Source of the DNA: CAYYNQ01 sp964473105
Lineage (GTDB): Bacteria > Sumerlaeota > Sumerlaeia > MVZB01
NCBI GenBank assembly: GCA_964473105.1
Contig: CAYYNQ010000009.1
Span: 1-63,938, forward strand
DNA: 63,938 nt
Direction: 5' to 3'
Under the pieces are notes generated by a model. It ran no database searches. It worked only from the letters and a program-made list of their open reading frames with translations, and was not told the DNA's origin. Below, in pieces: positions 54,849 to 63,591 of the stretch (its first letter is position 1; every line of letters starts with the position of its first letter). Position numbers and translations under genes: made by a program.

Positions 54849-56339
54849 TCAAAACCCGGATTCCAGGATCCCGGTCATCACGCGTTCATATTTCAGGGCC
54901 GACTTCTCCCAGGAATAATCCCCATTCATTCCGTTTTGCATTAACCTCGTCCAGGTCTCCTGCTCGTTGCAGTAGATTTCCACGGCCATCTGCAGGGCGT
55001 CTGCAAAAGCTTCGGCGGAGTAGTCATCGAAGACAAACCCGTTTGCCCCGTCCAGATTCTCAGGCGAGGCGTGGGATACGGAATCAGCCAGCCCCCCCGT
55101 GCGCCGGACCACCGGAACGGTCCCGTAACGCAGGCTATACAACTGGTTCAGCCCGCAGGGCTCATATTGCGACGGCATCAGGTAGATGTCGGCGCCGGCC
55201 TCAATCTCGTGTGCCAGTTGTTCATCAAAGTCCAGTCTCACCCCTGCGAGGCCGGGGTAATTCTCGACAAGCTGCATGAACCGCTTCTGGTATCGATCAT
55301 CACCGCTACCGAGAACTACAAACGGGCAGCCCTGATCAAGAAACCGGGGAATTACATCCAGGAGCAGGTCGAGCCCCTTCTGTTCGGTCAGTCGCGAGAT
55401 CATTGCCATGACCGGCCCCGTATCCGTCTTGTTGATGCCGAATATCTTCTTCAGGGACTTTTTGCAGGCTGCCTTGCCATCGAGTTGACCCGGGTCATAG
55501 TTCGCCGCGATCAGTGGATCGTCCGCCGGATTCCATGTCTCGGTGTCAATCCCGTTGAGGATCCCGCTCAGGGCATCCGATCGGTCCTGCATGACCCCCT
55601 CGAGTCCGCATCCGAACTCGGGAGTCCGGATCTCCTCGGAATACCTGCGGCTGACGGTGACCAGCCGGTTGCTGTAAAGCAGCCCCCCCTTCATCAGGTT
55701 GAGTTGACCGTGAAATTCCATGCTCCCGGGCGACCTGCAGTAGTCGGGCAGGTCAAGGCTTGTTGTCGTCTGCAGGAGGGGACAAAGCCCCTGGTATGCC
55801 ATGTTGTGGATGGAATATAGTATTCCCGTGGACTGGAAGAATGGGTCGTTGTTGAGTGTCGGGTGAAAATGCAGGTAAACCGGGATCATGGCCGTCTGCC
55901 AATCGTTGCAATGGAGGATATCCGGTCTCCAGCCCATTTTTTGCAAGCTCTTGAGCACGGCCAGGCACCAGCATCCGAACCGGATCGGGTTATCCGGATA
56001 AGCCACGCCGTCAGGGCTGTCATACAGCCGGGGCCGGCCGAATAAGGGGTCCTCCTCATAGAACAGGATTTTAACCCGGGTTCCATTTGCCCCCGACTGG
56101 CTGTCCTGCCAGATCCGGAACGTGTATTCACCGCAGGTTAGCCTGACCCGGACTTCCCCGGGAACAGGTTGCATGGGAAAGGCATCCCGGTCGATGTCCT
56201 GGTAGAGGGGCAGGACAACCGTGACCTCATGCCCGAGTTCCGCGAGCGCCCGGGGTAAAGCCCCGGATACATCGGCAAGGCCGCCGGTCTTGATATAAGG
56301 GACCATCTCCGATGAAGCGAAGAGGATCCTCATCGGCAA
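54849..56339 (-). CDS. glgA: Glycogen (starch) synthase
   Basis: 496 residues. GT5 family: N-terminal KTGGLADVSGALP (ADP-glucose binding), HNMAYQGLCPL, and NGIDTETWNP in the linker. The C-terminal GT-B domain has SRLTEQKGLDLL and PSQYEPCGLNQLYSLRYG with the catalytic Glu. It elongates alpha-1,4-glucan from ADP-glucose. No glgB or glgC gene is adjacent. Confidence 0.96.
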   Translation of the reverse strand: MPMRILFASSEMVPYIKTGGLADVSGALPRALAELGHEVTVVLPLYQDIDRDAFPMQPVPGEVRVRLTCGEYTFRIWQDSQSGANGTRVKILFYEEDPLFGRPRLYDSPDGVAYPDNPIRFGCWCLAVLKSLQKMGWRPDILHCNDWQTAMIPVYLHFHPTLNNDPFFQSTGILYSIHNMAYQGLCPLLQTTTSLDLPDYCRSPGSMEFHGQLNLMKGGLLYSNRLVTVSRRYSEEIRTPEFGCGLEGVMQDRSDALSGILNGIDTETWNPADDPLIAANYDPGQLDGKAACKKSLKKIFGINKTDTGPVMAMISRLTEQKGLDLLLDVIPRFLDQGCPFVVLGSGDDRYQKRFMQLVENYPGLAGVRLDFDEQLAHEIEAGADIYLMPSQYEPCGLNQLYSLRYGTVPVVRRTGGLADSVSHASPENLDGANGFVFDDYSAEAFADALQMAVEIYCNEQETWTRLMQNGMNGDYSWEKSALKYERVMTGILESGF

Positions 56340-56538
56340 GCGGGGTCGGGCCTGGAGGGCATCGGTTGTGATTTCATGGACAGGCGCCTTTTTTCCGATG
56401 GGGGATTACGGTGGCACCTTGTCGGTTACAAATGCCGGTCCGTCGATGTCCCCCGCTGTTTTTTTATCCTCAACTATGCGTCTTTTCGGGAGATTACGAC
56501 GAGGGTGAATCATGTCCCACGGCCTGCCCAGCCCGCAA

Positions 56539-57084
56539 TCAGTTGTCCCCCTGGTCGGGTTTTCCGGACGGGGGTGTCGTCGAGGCCAGGCTGCCGAAGG
56601 CGGGGAGGTCGCGGGACAGGCGGGCCTGGTTTTCCGGTTTCAGATAAATCGCGGCGAACTCAACCGTGAGGCCCCGCAGGGAATTGAGATGGTTCTTGTC
56701 CGTTGTCTGTTTGCACTTCATGCTCAGGATCAGCATTCTGTGTAGGATGCTGATCTTTGCTTCATAGTCATCCTGCCCCGGCTTGATGCGCTGGGCCATG
56801 AAATACCATGTGATGATTTGGCTCACTTCATCCGCGTGGGAATCCTTGTTGCTGACCCAGCGGGCAATCTGGTTTTGGTTCCTTGCAGGGTCACGCGATA
56901 ACTTCACGATCTGTCCCATGGATTTCTCGATTGTTGTGAAGTGTTCTTCAAGCATCCGGAATCGGAGTTCATCCGTGTAGATTCCGCAGGGCACCTGGCA
57001 GTGGCTATGGGCCGGTTTTCCGGCGGCAAGGAACAGGATCGCGAGGCAGGCAGGCAGCAAAAGGCCCGCAGGATGGATGCGCAT
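56539..57084 (-). CDS. sodN: Nickel superoxide dismutase with signal peptide
   Basis: 181 residues. The N-terminal signal peptide (LLLPACLAILFLAAG) ends at PAHS, right before HCQVPCGIY. This is the Ni-hook motif HCxxPCGxY, in which His1, Cys2 and Cys6 bind nickel in Ni-SOD. The rest is a helical bundle of about the usual mature length plus a C-terminal tail (FGSLASTTPPSGKPDQGDN). Classic Ni-SODs are processed by a dedicated SodX protease; here export cleavage alone could expose His1. No sodX is nearby. Divergent from mnmE. Function from family, processing route inferred. Confidence 0.92.
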   Translation of the reverse strand: MRIHPAGLLLPACLAILFLAAGKPAHSHCQVPCGIYTDELRFRMLEEHFTTIEKSMGQIVKLSRDPARNQNQIARWVSNKDSHADEVSQIITWYFMAQRIKPGQDDYEAKISILHRMLILSMKCKQTTDKNHLNSLRGLTVEFAAIYLKPENQARLSRDLPAFGSLASTTPPSGKPDQGDN

Positions 57085-57404
57085 GATAGGTCACTCTCTT
57101 TCAGATGTTCGATCAGGAACTGAACTTTCAGCCCAAGTCACGGGTATTATCGCCCACCCTTTGGATAGTGGCAAGGGAATATGAATCGATGCGGGGGGGG
57201 ATGTCCGGCGGGTGTCGTCCCTTCCATTGGCGGACACGTGCGGGATGTCACCGCGGAGTTGATCCGTTGCGGGTGTGTTATCGGATGGACTACACTATAG
57301 TATCCCGGGTTGACTCCCGATGTTGGCTGCGTTGAAATATCTTGCGGTTTTCGTCCGTTGAGTCGGTCTGGAACCCCCTGGATACGGTGTGTGGTGGGAT
57401 TGCA
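57085..57404. other. Divergent intergenic region between Ni-SOD and MnmE genes
   Basis: It contains the mnmE promoter listed separately and an ACTATAGT palindrome just upstream of it (about 57293-57300). No gene is seen. The sodN promoter is not recognisable. Confidence 0.5.
57310..57338 (+). promoter_or_regulatory. Sigma-70-type promoter for mnmE
   Basis: TTGACT (57310-57315), a 17-base spacer and TGAAAT (57333-57338) lie about 65 bases before the proposed TTG start. Confidence 0.5.
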
Positions 57405-58796
57405 TTGAAAAACGAAGGTCAAAATCCATCTTGCGGCGAAATGATCATCGCACGATCGACGGCTCACGGTGCGGGCGCAATTGCCGTGGTTCGTCTTGAT
57501 GGCCCGGGCGTGAAGGATGTCGTGAACCGTGTCTTTGTCCCGTTCCACGGGGAAGGACCCGCACGAGTCCCGAGGCGCATGGTCCATGGCCAATGGGTTG
57601 ACCCGGACACCCGGGAAGTGCTTGATGACGGCTTGGCGGTCTTCTTCGGCAGGCCTCGTTCATACACGGGGAATGACATGGCCGAGTTCCATTGCCATGG
57701 GGGGACAATTCCGGTTCGGGTGATCATGCAGTTGTTGCTCAGGATGGGTTGCCGGCTCGCCGAACCGGGTGAATTTACACGCAGGGCCTTTCTCAACGGC
57801 AGGATGGATCTTGCGCAGGCCGAGGCGGTTGCTGACCTGATTAGTGCCCGGACGGAATCGGCCGCGGCCAGCGTGCGCCGGCAGATCAGCGGTGAATTTT
57901 CGCGAACGCTGCAGCCACTCCGCGATGACCTGATTTCTCTGGCGGCAGAAATTGAGGCGCATATTGACTTTCCCGAGGAGGACCTGGGCGATGAGGATTT
58001 CATTCGGCTTCAGCAGACCTTCGAGTCCGTGTTGTCGGGGTTGGGGGAACTGGTCGAGGGTGGACGTCGCGGCCAGTTGCTGCGCGAGGGTGCGCAGGTT
58101 GTCATGACAGGCCCGCCCAATGCGGGAAAATCGAGCCTGTTGAATGCGCTGGCACGGCGTGAACGCGCGATTGTCACGCCGCACCCCGGTACAACCCGCG
58201 ATACCGTCGAGTGCACCATCGACCTGCAGGGTTATCCGCTGACGCTGGTCGACACGGCCGGCATCAGGCCGTCGCGCGACCCGGTTGAAAGGGAGGGCAT
58301 GGAAAGGACGCGTGAGGCGGTCGAGGCCGCCCGGCTCGTGATCTGCATGCACCATGTCTCGGATGACGGTCGCGACATCCGGTTGCATGACATGGCGGAC
58401 CGGGACCCGGATGTTCATGTCATCGAGGTGCTGAACAAGTCTGACCTGATCAACGGCAGCACCCGCGATCCGGTTCCTGCCGGTTCCATTCGAATCTCCG
58501 CCATGGAAGGTTCGGGCCTGGATGTTCTTGAGAAGGAGATCCTGGACCGGCTCACGGGCGGCGACGGGGCTGGAGCATCGGATGGGATCACAATCAGCCT
58601 GCGCCAGGACGGGCTCCTGAATCACTGCATCAAGTCGCTGGGTCTGGCCCGAGAGGCATTTGATGCCGGGAGATCGGGCGAATTCGTGATGGTTGACCTC
58701 AGGGAGTCGGTAGATGCGCTCAGCGCCGTCTTGGGTGTCGAAACCGGTGATGCGATACTGGACAGGATTTTCAGCCGGTTTTGTCTGGGAAAATGA
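57405..58796 (+). CDS. mnmE: tRNA uridine-5-carboxymethylaminomethyl modification GTPase MnmE
   Basis: 463 residues if started at TTG 57405, which follows GGTGGG; an ATG at 57441 (MIIARSTAHGAG) is the alternative. The N-terminal tetrahydrofolate-binding domain has GAIAVVRLDGPG and EFHCHGG. The G domain lies in the middle: GPPNAGKSSLLN (P-loop), GTTRDT, DTAGIR, NKSD. The C-terminus is RFCLGK, matching the conserved C-(I/L)-GK tail with its catalytic Cys. With MnmG it modifies wobble uridine in tRNA; MnmG is not in the window. Rhomboid follows 36 bases later. Confidence 0.96.
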   Translation: MKNEGQNPSCGEMIIARSTAHGAGAIAVVRLDGPGVKDVVNRVFVPFHGEGPARVPRRMVHGQWVDPDTREVLDDGLAVFFGRPRSYTGNDMAEFHCHGGTIPVRVIMQLLLRMGCRLAEPGEFTRRAFLNGRMDLAQAEAVADLISARTESAAASVRRQISGEFSRTLQPLRDDLISLAAEIEAHIDFPEEDLGDEDFIRLQQTFESVLSGLGELVEGGRRGQLLREGAQVVMTGPPNAGKSSLLNALARRERAIVTPHPGTTRDTVECTIDLQGYPLTLVDTAGIRPSRDPVEREGMERTREAVEAARLVICMHHVSDDGRDIRLHDMADRDPDVHVIEVLNKSDLINGSTRDPVPAGSIRISAMEGSGLDVLEKEILDRLTGGDGAGASDGITISLRQDGLLNHCIKSLGLAREAFDAGRSGEFVMVDLRESVDALSAVLGVETGDAILDRIFSRFCLGK

Positions 58797-58832
58797 AATG
58801 CTTCCCGGGGCGGGGGCGGAAGATGACAATGC

Positions 58833-59765
58833 ATGGAGACGACACGTTGTGAGAAAGAGCATTCAGCATGGAAAACGCCGGGGGATAAGGCTGGTGGACG
58901 ATACACGTCTGTCATGACATATGCCATGATCGGGCTGAACTGCCTGGTCTACATCGTGATGATGTCTTGGGGTGTGAGTCCGTTTGACCCGGATGCAGAG
59001 ACCCTGCTTCGCTGGGGGGCGAGGCATGGCCCATCCATTATCGAGGGGGACTGGTGGCGGCTGGCCACGAGCCTGTTTGTCCACATCGGGCTTCTTCATC
59101 TCGTTTTCAACATGTTCGTGTTGTGGTACGTCGGGAGGGAACTGGAGCCCCTGTTCGGCGGTGTCTCGCTGGGGCTGCTTTATCTTTACTCAGGCGTCGT
59201 GGCGGGCATGCTGGGGATGCTTCAGAAGCCCGAGGTTATATCAGCGGGTGCTTCAGGCGCAATTTTCGGGATATTTGGCGGCTCGTTGGGCTACTTGCTG
59301 TTTAATCATCGGCGGGTGCCTTCCAGGGTTCGGGTGTTTCTGGTCACGTTTGTACTTCCCATGGCCTTGTTGACCCTGTTGATTGGAATCATGGTGGATG
59401 GCATTGATAATCTTGCGCACGGGGTGGGCCTGGTGACCGGTCTTTGTCTGGGGGTTCTCATGTCCGTGACTCCCCCCGGGCATCGATTCGGGATGACCTG
59501 GCACCGGGTGCTCCTGATGAGTTGTGCCACGGGGTTGGTCCTCGCCGTGTTATTGTTGTTCAGCGTCAGGGTGCGCGACATCACGCTGGAGAAGAAGACG
59601 TGTTCGGGTTGCGCCGCCATGTTTCAGGAGGCAGCCCGGCGTGGTAAACGGGGAGACGGGGCGCTTGATGCCTCCCCCCGGCTCGCACGGCTTGGCATAT
59701 TCATTTCCGGGTCCATGGAAATTTTGGATCGTGTCCCGACCCGGCCCGCATATCTTCATCCTTGA
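58833..59765 (+). CDS. Rhomboid-family intramembrane serine protease
   Basis: 310 residues, GGAAG upstream of the ATG. About six TM segments: TYAMIGLNCLVYIVMM, then the loop with HIGLLHLVFNMFVLWYVGREL, the catalytic Ser in GASGAIFGIFGG near residue 150, and the catalytic His in NLAHGVGLVTG near residue 210. A seventh TM segment follows, then a soluble tail with CSGC. It cleaves membrane proteins within the bilayer. Likely in one transcript with mnmE. Confidence 0.93.
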   Translation: METTRCEKEHSAWKTPGDKAGGRYTSVMTYAMIGLNCLVYIVMMSWGVSPFDPDAETLLRWGARHGPSIIEGDWWRLATSLFVHIGLLHLVFNMFVLWYVGRELEPLFGGVSLGLLYLYSGVVAGMLGMLQKPEVISAGASGAIFGIFGGSLGYLLFNHRRVPSRVRVFLVTFVLPMALLTLLIGIMVDGIDNLAHGVGLVTGLCLGVLMSVTPPGHRFGMTWHRVLLMSCATGLVLAVLLLFSVRVRDITLEKKTCSGCAAMFQEAARRGKRGDGALDASPRLARLGIFISGSMEILDRVPTRPAYLHP

Positions 59766-59869
59766 ACATGGCACTCTGAATGGGAAAGAATGCAGGATCT
59801 GTACGCCCTGTCAGGCATGGTCATCAGGGTGTCGGAAATCTTCGGGTGTTGGGGTGAGCAGGTTTCGCG

Positions 59870-61093
59870 GTGGGTTTGATTGTCCAGAAATTCGGTGGGT
59901 CGTCGGTTGCTGATGCAGGCATGATGAAAAACGTCGGCCGGCGGATCATCGATGAGGTTGAGTGCGGGAACCGCGTGGTGGTTATCGTCTCGGCGATGGG
60001 CAGGACAACGGACAACCTTCTCAGGCTGGTCGGGGAAATTACCGAATGTCCGGAACCCCGTGAACTGGACATGCTGCTCTCGACCGGTGAACAGGTCTCC
60101 ATTGCCGCCCTGGCGATGGTCCTGCACACAATGGGACACAAGGCCATCTCGATGACCGGTCCACAGGTTGGCATGTTGACGGACAGCGCCCATGGCAAGG
60201 CCCGGATCCGCGACATCAACGGCGGGAAAATACACCAGTTACTTGATGATGATTTTGTTGTGGTCGTTGCGGGATTTCAGGGTTCGACCATCGACGGCCA
60301 GATCACGACCCTGGGCAGGGGAGGGTCCGACACCACTGCGGTCGCGCTCGCCGTCGCGTTGAAGGCGGACCGCTGCGATATCTACACGGATGTCGAGGGC
60401 GTGTTTACAACCGATCCGCGGGTTGTCAGGTCGGCGAGGAAACTTGATACCATCACATACGATGAGATGCTCGAGCTTGCGAGCCTCGGGGCGAAGGTCC
60501 TGCACAGCCGGTCGGTTGAACTGGCCAGCAATTTCAATGTCCCGTTGCAGGTCCTGAGCAGTTTCACCGGGACTTCCGGGACACACGTCGTGAAGGAGTA
60601 TGGCAATATGGAAGACATCGTCGTCAGTGGCGTTGCATTCAACCGGGGTGAGGCGAAGATCTCGATCCTGGGCGTCCCCGATCACCCGGGCATGGCATCC
60701 ATGCTGTTTACCGCATTGGGCGGGGCTGGGATCAGTGTTGACATGATTATCCAGAACGTCGGTTCCGGGGGAAGGAACGACATCACGTTCACGGTATTGG
60801 AGGAAGATTTCATCTCTGCGAAGGAACTGGCAGAGTCCTGGGTCGCCGAGAACGGCTGTAGCCTGGTCGAGACGGATGACAACATCGGCAAGGTGTCAAT
60901 TGTCGGTGTTGGCATGATCAGTCATTCCGGGGTGGCGTCGACGATGTTCAATGCGCTGGCAAAGGAAATGATCAATATCCAGATGATCTCGACCTCGGAG
61001 ATCAAGATCTCGGTCATCATTCCCCGCGATGACATCGACCGTGCGGTGCAGTCGATTCACCGCGCGTTCAAGCTGGGGGACGACCCGGTCTGA
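59870..61093 (+). CDS. lysC: Aspartate kinase
   Basis: 407 residues from a GTG start (AGCAGG seven bases upstream). Kinase domain begins VQKFGGSSVAD; other family blocks are STGEQVSIAALAM, GRGGSDTTAVALA and DVEGVFTTDPRVV. Two C-terminal ACT domains (about residues 265-405) include GVPDHPGMASMLFTAL and GVGMISHSGVASTMFNAL. It phosphorylates aspartate for lysine, threonine and methionine synthesis and should be allosterically controlled. Confidence 0.96.
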   Translation: MGLIVQKFGGSSVADAGMMKNVGRRIIDEVECGNRVVVIVSAMGRTTDNLLRLVGEITECPEPRELDMLLSTGEQVSIAALAMVLHTMGHKAISMTGPQVGMLTDSAHGKARIRDINGGKIHQLLDDDFVVVVAGFQGSTIDGQITTLGRGGSDTTAVALAVALKADRCDIYTDVEGVFTTDPRVVRSARKLDTITYDEMLELASLGAKVLHSRSVELASNFNVPLQVLSSFTGTSGTHVVKEYGNMEDIVVSGVAFNRGEAKISILGVPDHPGMASMLFTALGGAGISVDMIIQNVGSGGRNDITFTVLEEDFISAKELAESWVAENGCSLVETDDNIGKVSIVGVGMISHSGVASTMFNALAKEMINIQMISTSEIKISVIIPRDDIDRAVQSIHRAFKLGDDPV

Positions 61094-61393
61094 GGCCACG
61101 CTGGGCCGGTGTCAACCCCCAGTCATCACCGGGGCGTCATGGTTCACCTGTCGAGGCCCGGAGAAATTAATCCGCTACTGGGCGTTTCCTTTCCGGGAGG
61201 AGGTGCGTTGCCTGCAACGATTTGATGAACAGGCTTGGTTTCAGGACGTTCGGGAAGCTCCCGGGGGATACCCCGGTTGACCCCGAATTTTCGTTTGCGT
61301 TTCCCGAATAAAATCAATACGGTAGTCTACGACGTGGATGTGGCCCATCGGCCGCACTGTTCCAGCTGACACTCCGCCGGGAGACCCCCCTGA
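61094..61393. other. Intergenic region, no gene seen
   Basis: A 6-bp hairpin (CCGGGG GATA CCCCGG, about 61261-61277) lies in it without a following T-run. A TTGACC box is near but without a good -10. It probably contains the promoter of the deoxyhypusine synthase-like gene. Confidence 0.45.
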
Positions 61394-62323
61394 ATGGCTG
61401 TTCGTCTGAAGCCGCTCGATGTCACCAAAATCAGCGCCGGGACCGTTCGCACCCGTGAATTCAAGCTTGGTCAGGGCCATCTGGCCTCGATGCCCGACCC
61501 CGGTGACTCGCTGAACCAGTTCTACCAGAGCCTGCCGCGACTGGGGTCTGCCGCCCGGTTGATGGATGCAGCTGACATGCTGGCCAAGGCTGCCCTGAAG
61601 GGTCGGCCGATCATTTGGCTGCTCGATGCGGGGCTGGTGGATCGCGGCCTGTCGCATCTGGTGGCCCAGTTGATTCGTCGCGGCCTGGTCGACTGCCTGG
61701 TGATGAATGGCGAGGCGGCGGTCCACGATTACGAGTTGGCTTTCCATGGCGTGACCGACGAGGAGGTCGGGCCGGGATTGGATGACGGCAGGCTGGGCTT
61801 GTCGAGGGAGCCTTGCGAGACGATCATCTCGATCCTGAATGAGGGTGTAAAGCGGGGGTTCAGTATTGGAGAGTGCCTGGGGCGTGGAATTCTGGAACGG
61901 AAACCGAAATACTACATGGGCAGCATGCTGGCGACCGCCGCCAAGCACCTGGTCCCGACCACGGTGCATTTGGGTGTGGGGGCGGACGGGTTTCATCGCT
62001 ACCCGGGTGCCGATGGCGCGCTGCTTGGCAAGGGAACACTGAAGGATGCGAATCACCTGAGCAGTTTCCTGATGAACCTGCCGTCATCGGCCCTGATTGT
62101 GTCGCTCAATGAGAGTGAGATGCTGGACAAGGTTTTCCTGCAGGCATATGCCATGGCGCGCAACCTGGATGCGCCGCTGTGCCGGTTGGATCTACTGGGC
62201 ATGGGGGCACGTGAGTCATCGCTGGGGCAGATCCCGATTCTGGACAGGTCTTTTTCATTCCCCGAGGAGGCGGAACTGATCTTCCCGTTGTTGCTGGGTG
62301 CGGTCTTCAGCCTGGTTGAATAG
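61394..62323 (+). CDS. Deoxyhypusine synthase-like protein
   Basis: 309 residues. Three blocks match the deoxyhypusine synthase fold: LVMNGEAAVHDYELAFHGVT (compare NGA..iHDfElal.G.T), GECLGRGILERKPKYYMGS (Gly-rich), and VHLGVGADGFHRYP (compare VHvaiGTDi.HmhP). These are NAD/spermidine-site segments. The family's C-terminal segment with the active-site Lys cannot be matched here (MLDKVFLQAYAMARNLDAPL, then LGMGARESSLGQIP). Bacteria generally lack the eIF5A substrate; related enzymes make homospermidine. The actual reaction is therefore open. The next gene is tRNA-Ala. Confidence 0.75.
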   Translation: MAVRLKPLDVTKISAGTVRTREFKLGQGHLASMPDPGDSLNQFYQSLPRLGSAARLMDAADMLAKAALKGRPIIWLLDAGLVDRGLSHLVAQLIRRGLVDCLVMNGEAAVHDYELAFHGVTDEEVGPGLDDGRLGLSREPCETIISILNEGVKRGFSIGECLGRGILERKPKYYMGSMLATAAKHLVPTTVHLGVGADGFHRYPGADGALLGKGTLKDANHLSSFLMNLPSSALIVSLNESEMLDKVFLQAYAMARNLDAPLCRLDLLGMGARESSLGQIPILDRSFSFPEEAELIFPLLLGAVFSLVE

Positions 62324-62456
62324 AAGACAAAGCCGATGTGAACAAGTTTGAAAGTTTGTGTGCGCCTGTTTCTGATGTGCAGCCTTTTGGGCGCCATCGG
62401 CGGTGTGTCTGCGGCGATGGTGGTGGGCATCGGTGTTTGTCGGGGGCCAATTTAGC

Positions 62457-62486
62457 TTGTCAAACGCCTCTGGCGGTCGATATAAG
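62457..62486 (+). promoter_or_regulatory. Sigma-70-type promoter for tRNA-Ala
   Basis: TTGTCA (62457-62462), an 18-base spacer and TATAAG (62481-62486) lie 17 bases before the tRNA 5' end. Confidence 0.7.
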
Positions 62487-62503
62487 GTTGGATTGTGCCG
62501 GAT

Positions 62504-62579
<76 letters not shown>

Positions 62580-62671
62580 TTGATCATCCCTGAAAACAAT
62601 CAACTTAACAGTCTTCCATGAATCCGCCTTCAGGTGCGTTCCTTCTACGTTTGGGCTGAATACCAGCTACA

Positions 62672-62693
62672 TTCTTGGCACTTTCTTGGCACT
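62672..62693. repeat. 11-bp tandem duplication downstream of tRNA-Ala
   Basis: TTCTTGGCACT occurs twice in direct tandem (62672-62682 and 62683-62693), about 90 bases after the tRNA and before the terminator. Confidence 0.9.
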
Positions 62694-62700
62694 TTGCATT

Positions 62701-62732
62701 CCCCGGCTGCTTCGGCGGTCGGGGATTCTTTT
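62701..62732 (+). terminator. Intrinsic terminator downstream of tRNA-Ala
   Basis: A 10-bp stem (CCCCGGCTGC with GCGGTCGGGG, G-U pairs included) closes a TTCG tetraloop and is followed by ATTCTTTTAT. Confidence 0.85.
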
Positions 62733-62816
62733 ATAAATCAGAAATATCGATCTCATGCCCCGCCTAGAACAAGATATGCTATATTGGTCAAGCACATGAA
62801 AGGCAGTGAATAATGA

Positions 62817-62984
62817 ATGGCACAGACAAAAATCAGCAAGCGGACCGGGCGCCCACCGCTGGATATCGATGAGAAGGTGGTCGAGGATATGGCCTTAGAT
62901 GGGAACGCGATCGCCCATTACGCGGATTACTTTGGATGCGATGAATCTACCATCAGAAAGCGGATTAGTTGTTTTGGACATTGA
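62817..62984 (+). pseudogene. Truncated small HTH protein (phage/integrative-element type)
   Basis: 55 codons (MAQTKISKRTGRPPLDIDEK and onward) with GRPP, IAHYADYFGCDESTIRKR: the small helix-turn-helix layout (Ala/Gly turn, then STIRKR recognition helix) common in phage and mobile-element proteins such as small terminase-like HTH. It ends abruptly after ISCFGH because the frame runs into the primase-polymerase fragment, with which it overlaps out of frame at about 62944. Thus it looks like the 5' part of a longer gene fused by deletion. An alternative ATG four bases upstream gives only 19 codons. Confidence 0.6.
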
Positions 62985-63057
62985 TCCCAAGAATGGTGGG
63001 GAATACAGCCTACAAGACTTGATCGATAAAAACGGTCTATTACCCGGTCACGTCAGC
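62944..63057 (+). pseudogene. Primase-polymerase (bifunctional DNA primase/polymerase N-domain) fragment
   Basis: The frame reads SESGLVVLDIDPKNGGE and then YSLQDLIDKNGLLPG. This is the metal-site core of the prim-pol domain found in phage and plasmid replication proteins (the LDIDPKNGG acidic motif). Only about 38 residues remain; upstream and downstream parts are missing and it has no start of its own. It overlaps the HTH frame at its 5' side and passes into another coding-like frame at about 63053. Confidence 0.65.
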
Positions 63058-63169
63058 AGGTCGATTCATTGCCGCCCTGCTTATGATCACAGTGGTAGGG
63101 ATATTTGGGACATTTACTGGCATCGTCGCTTCCTGGCTTGTGGACAAAAATGAAACAGATCTTCAATAG
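63053..63169 (+). pseudogene. Fragment of a small membrane protein
   Basis: The frame SAGRFIAALLMITVVGIFG, TFTGIVASWLVDKNETDLQ, stop at 63169 has one clean TM segment and a polar tail. It lacks a start and continues out of frame from the prim-pol remnant. An AGGAGG with a GTG eight bases later (63182) follows, so it lies in a small, crowded phage-like gene string. Function unknown. Confidence 0.5.
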
Positions 63170-63591
63170 GAGGCTCCATCTGTGGTTAAGGAATATCTTA
63201 CTGCTTGGTCAACGACGTCCCCTATCCGTAAGGGTAGATGCCGGGTGATTTCAGGGGGTCTGTCCTGTGAGATGGACCGGAATGAAGAGATCCCAGACCG
63301 TCGAAGCAGCCGGGGACAATATTTCCGGAATGTTTCCGAGAACAGGCCGGATATTCAGACCATATGGAGCTGGAACAGAGTCGAGTGAACTATCAAGGGT
63401 GGGGAGAGATGTCGAGGTCATTCAGTGATCTGTGATGGGGTGGGTGATGGGGTTTGAGCCCACGGCCTCCGGAAATCACAATTCTTGAAAACTTGAATTG
63501 TAACGATAATAACGACAATTGACTATCCGCTGCCATTCAGCCATAATTCACCAGCAGTTTCGTCCAAACTCATATCAAGGAGTCTGTTTAG
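63170..63591. other. Region of element debris, no intact gene
   Basis: A GTG frame at 63182-63388 (VVKEYLTAWSTTSP...) has an ideal ribosome site but becomes low-complexity and Arg-rich; I treat it as a possible fragment only. The minus strand holds the tRNA-His-like remnant. A promoter and AAGGAG for the next gene precede 63592. Confidence 0.45.
63436..63485 (-). pseudogene. tRNA-His-like 3' half remnant
   Basis: On the minus strand, ATTGTGATT (His anticodon GTG in its loop), TTCCGG, AGGCC, the T arm GTGGG-CTCAAAC-CCCAT, acceptor strand CACCCAC, C73 and CCA follow in order. C73 and a CACCCAC acceptor are typical of tRNA-His. The D arm and 5' acceptor are missing, and the anticodon stem pairs only partly, so it is not a working tRNA. 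Such 3' halves mark attachment sites of tRNA-integrating elements. Confidence 0.6.

Noticed and set aside
57660..58862. 400-codon minus-strand frame opposite mnmE
   Set aside because: Antisense shadow produced by GC-rich third positions; mnmE motifs are unambiguous.
63182..63388. GTG frame after AGGAGG in the element debris
   Set aside because: Good ribosome site but no recognisable domain and noisy composition after about 15 codons; mentioned only as a possible fragment.
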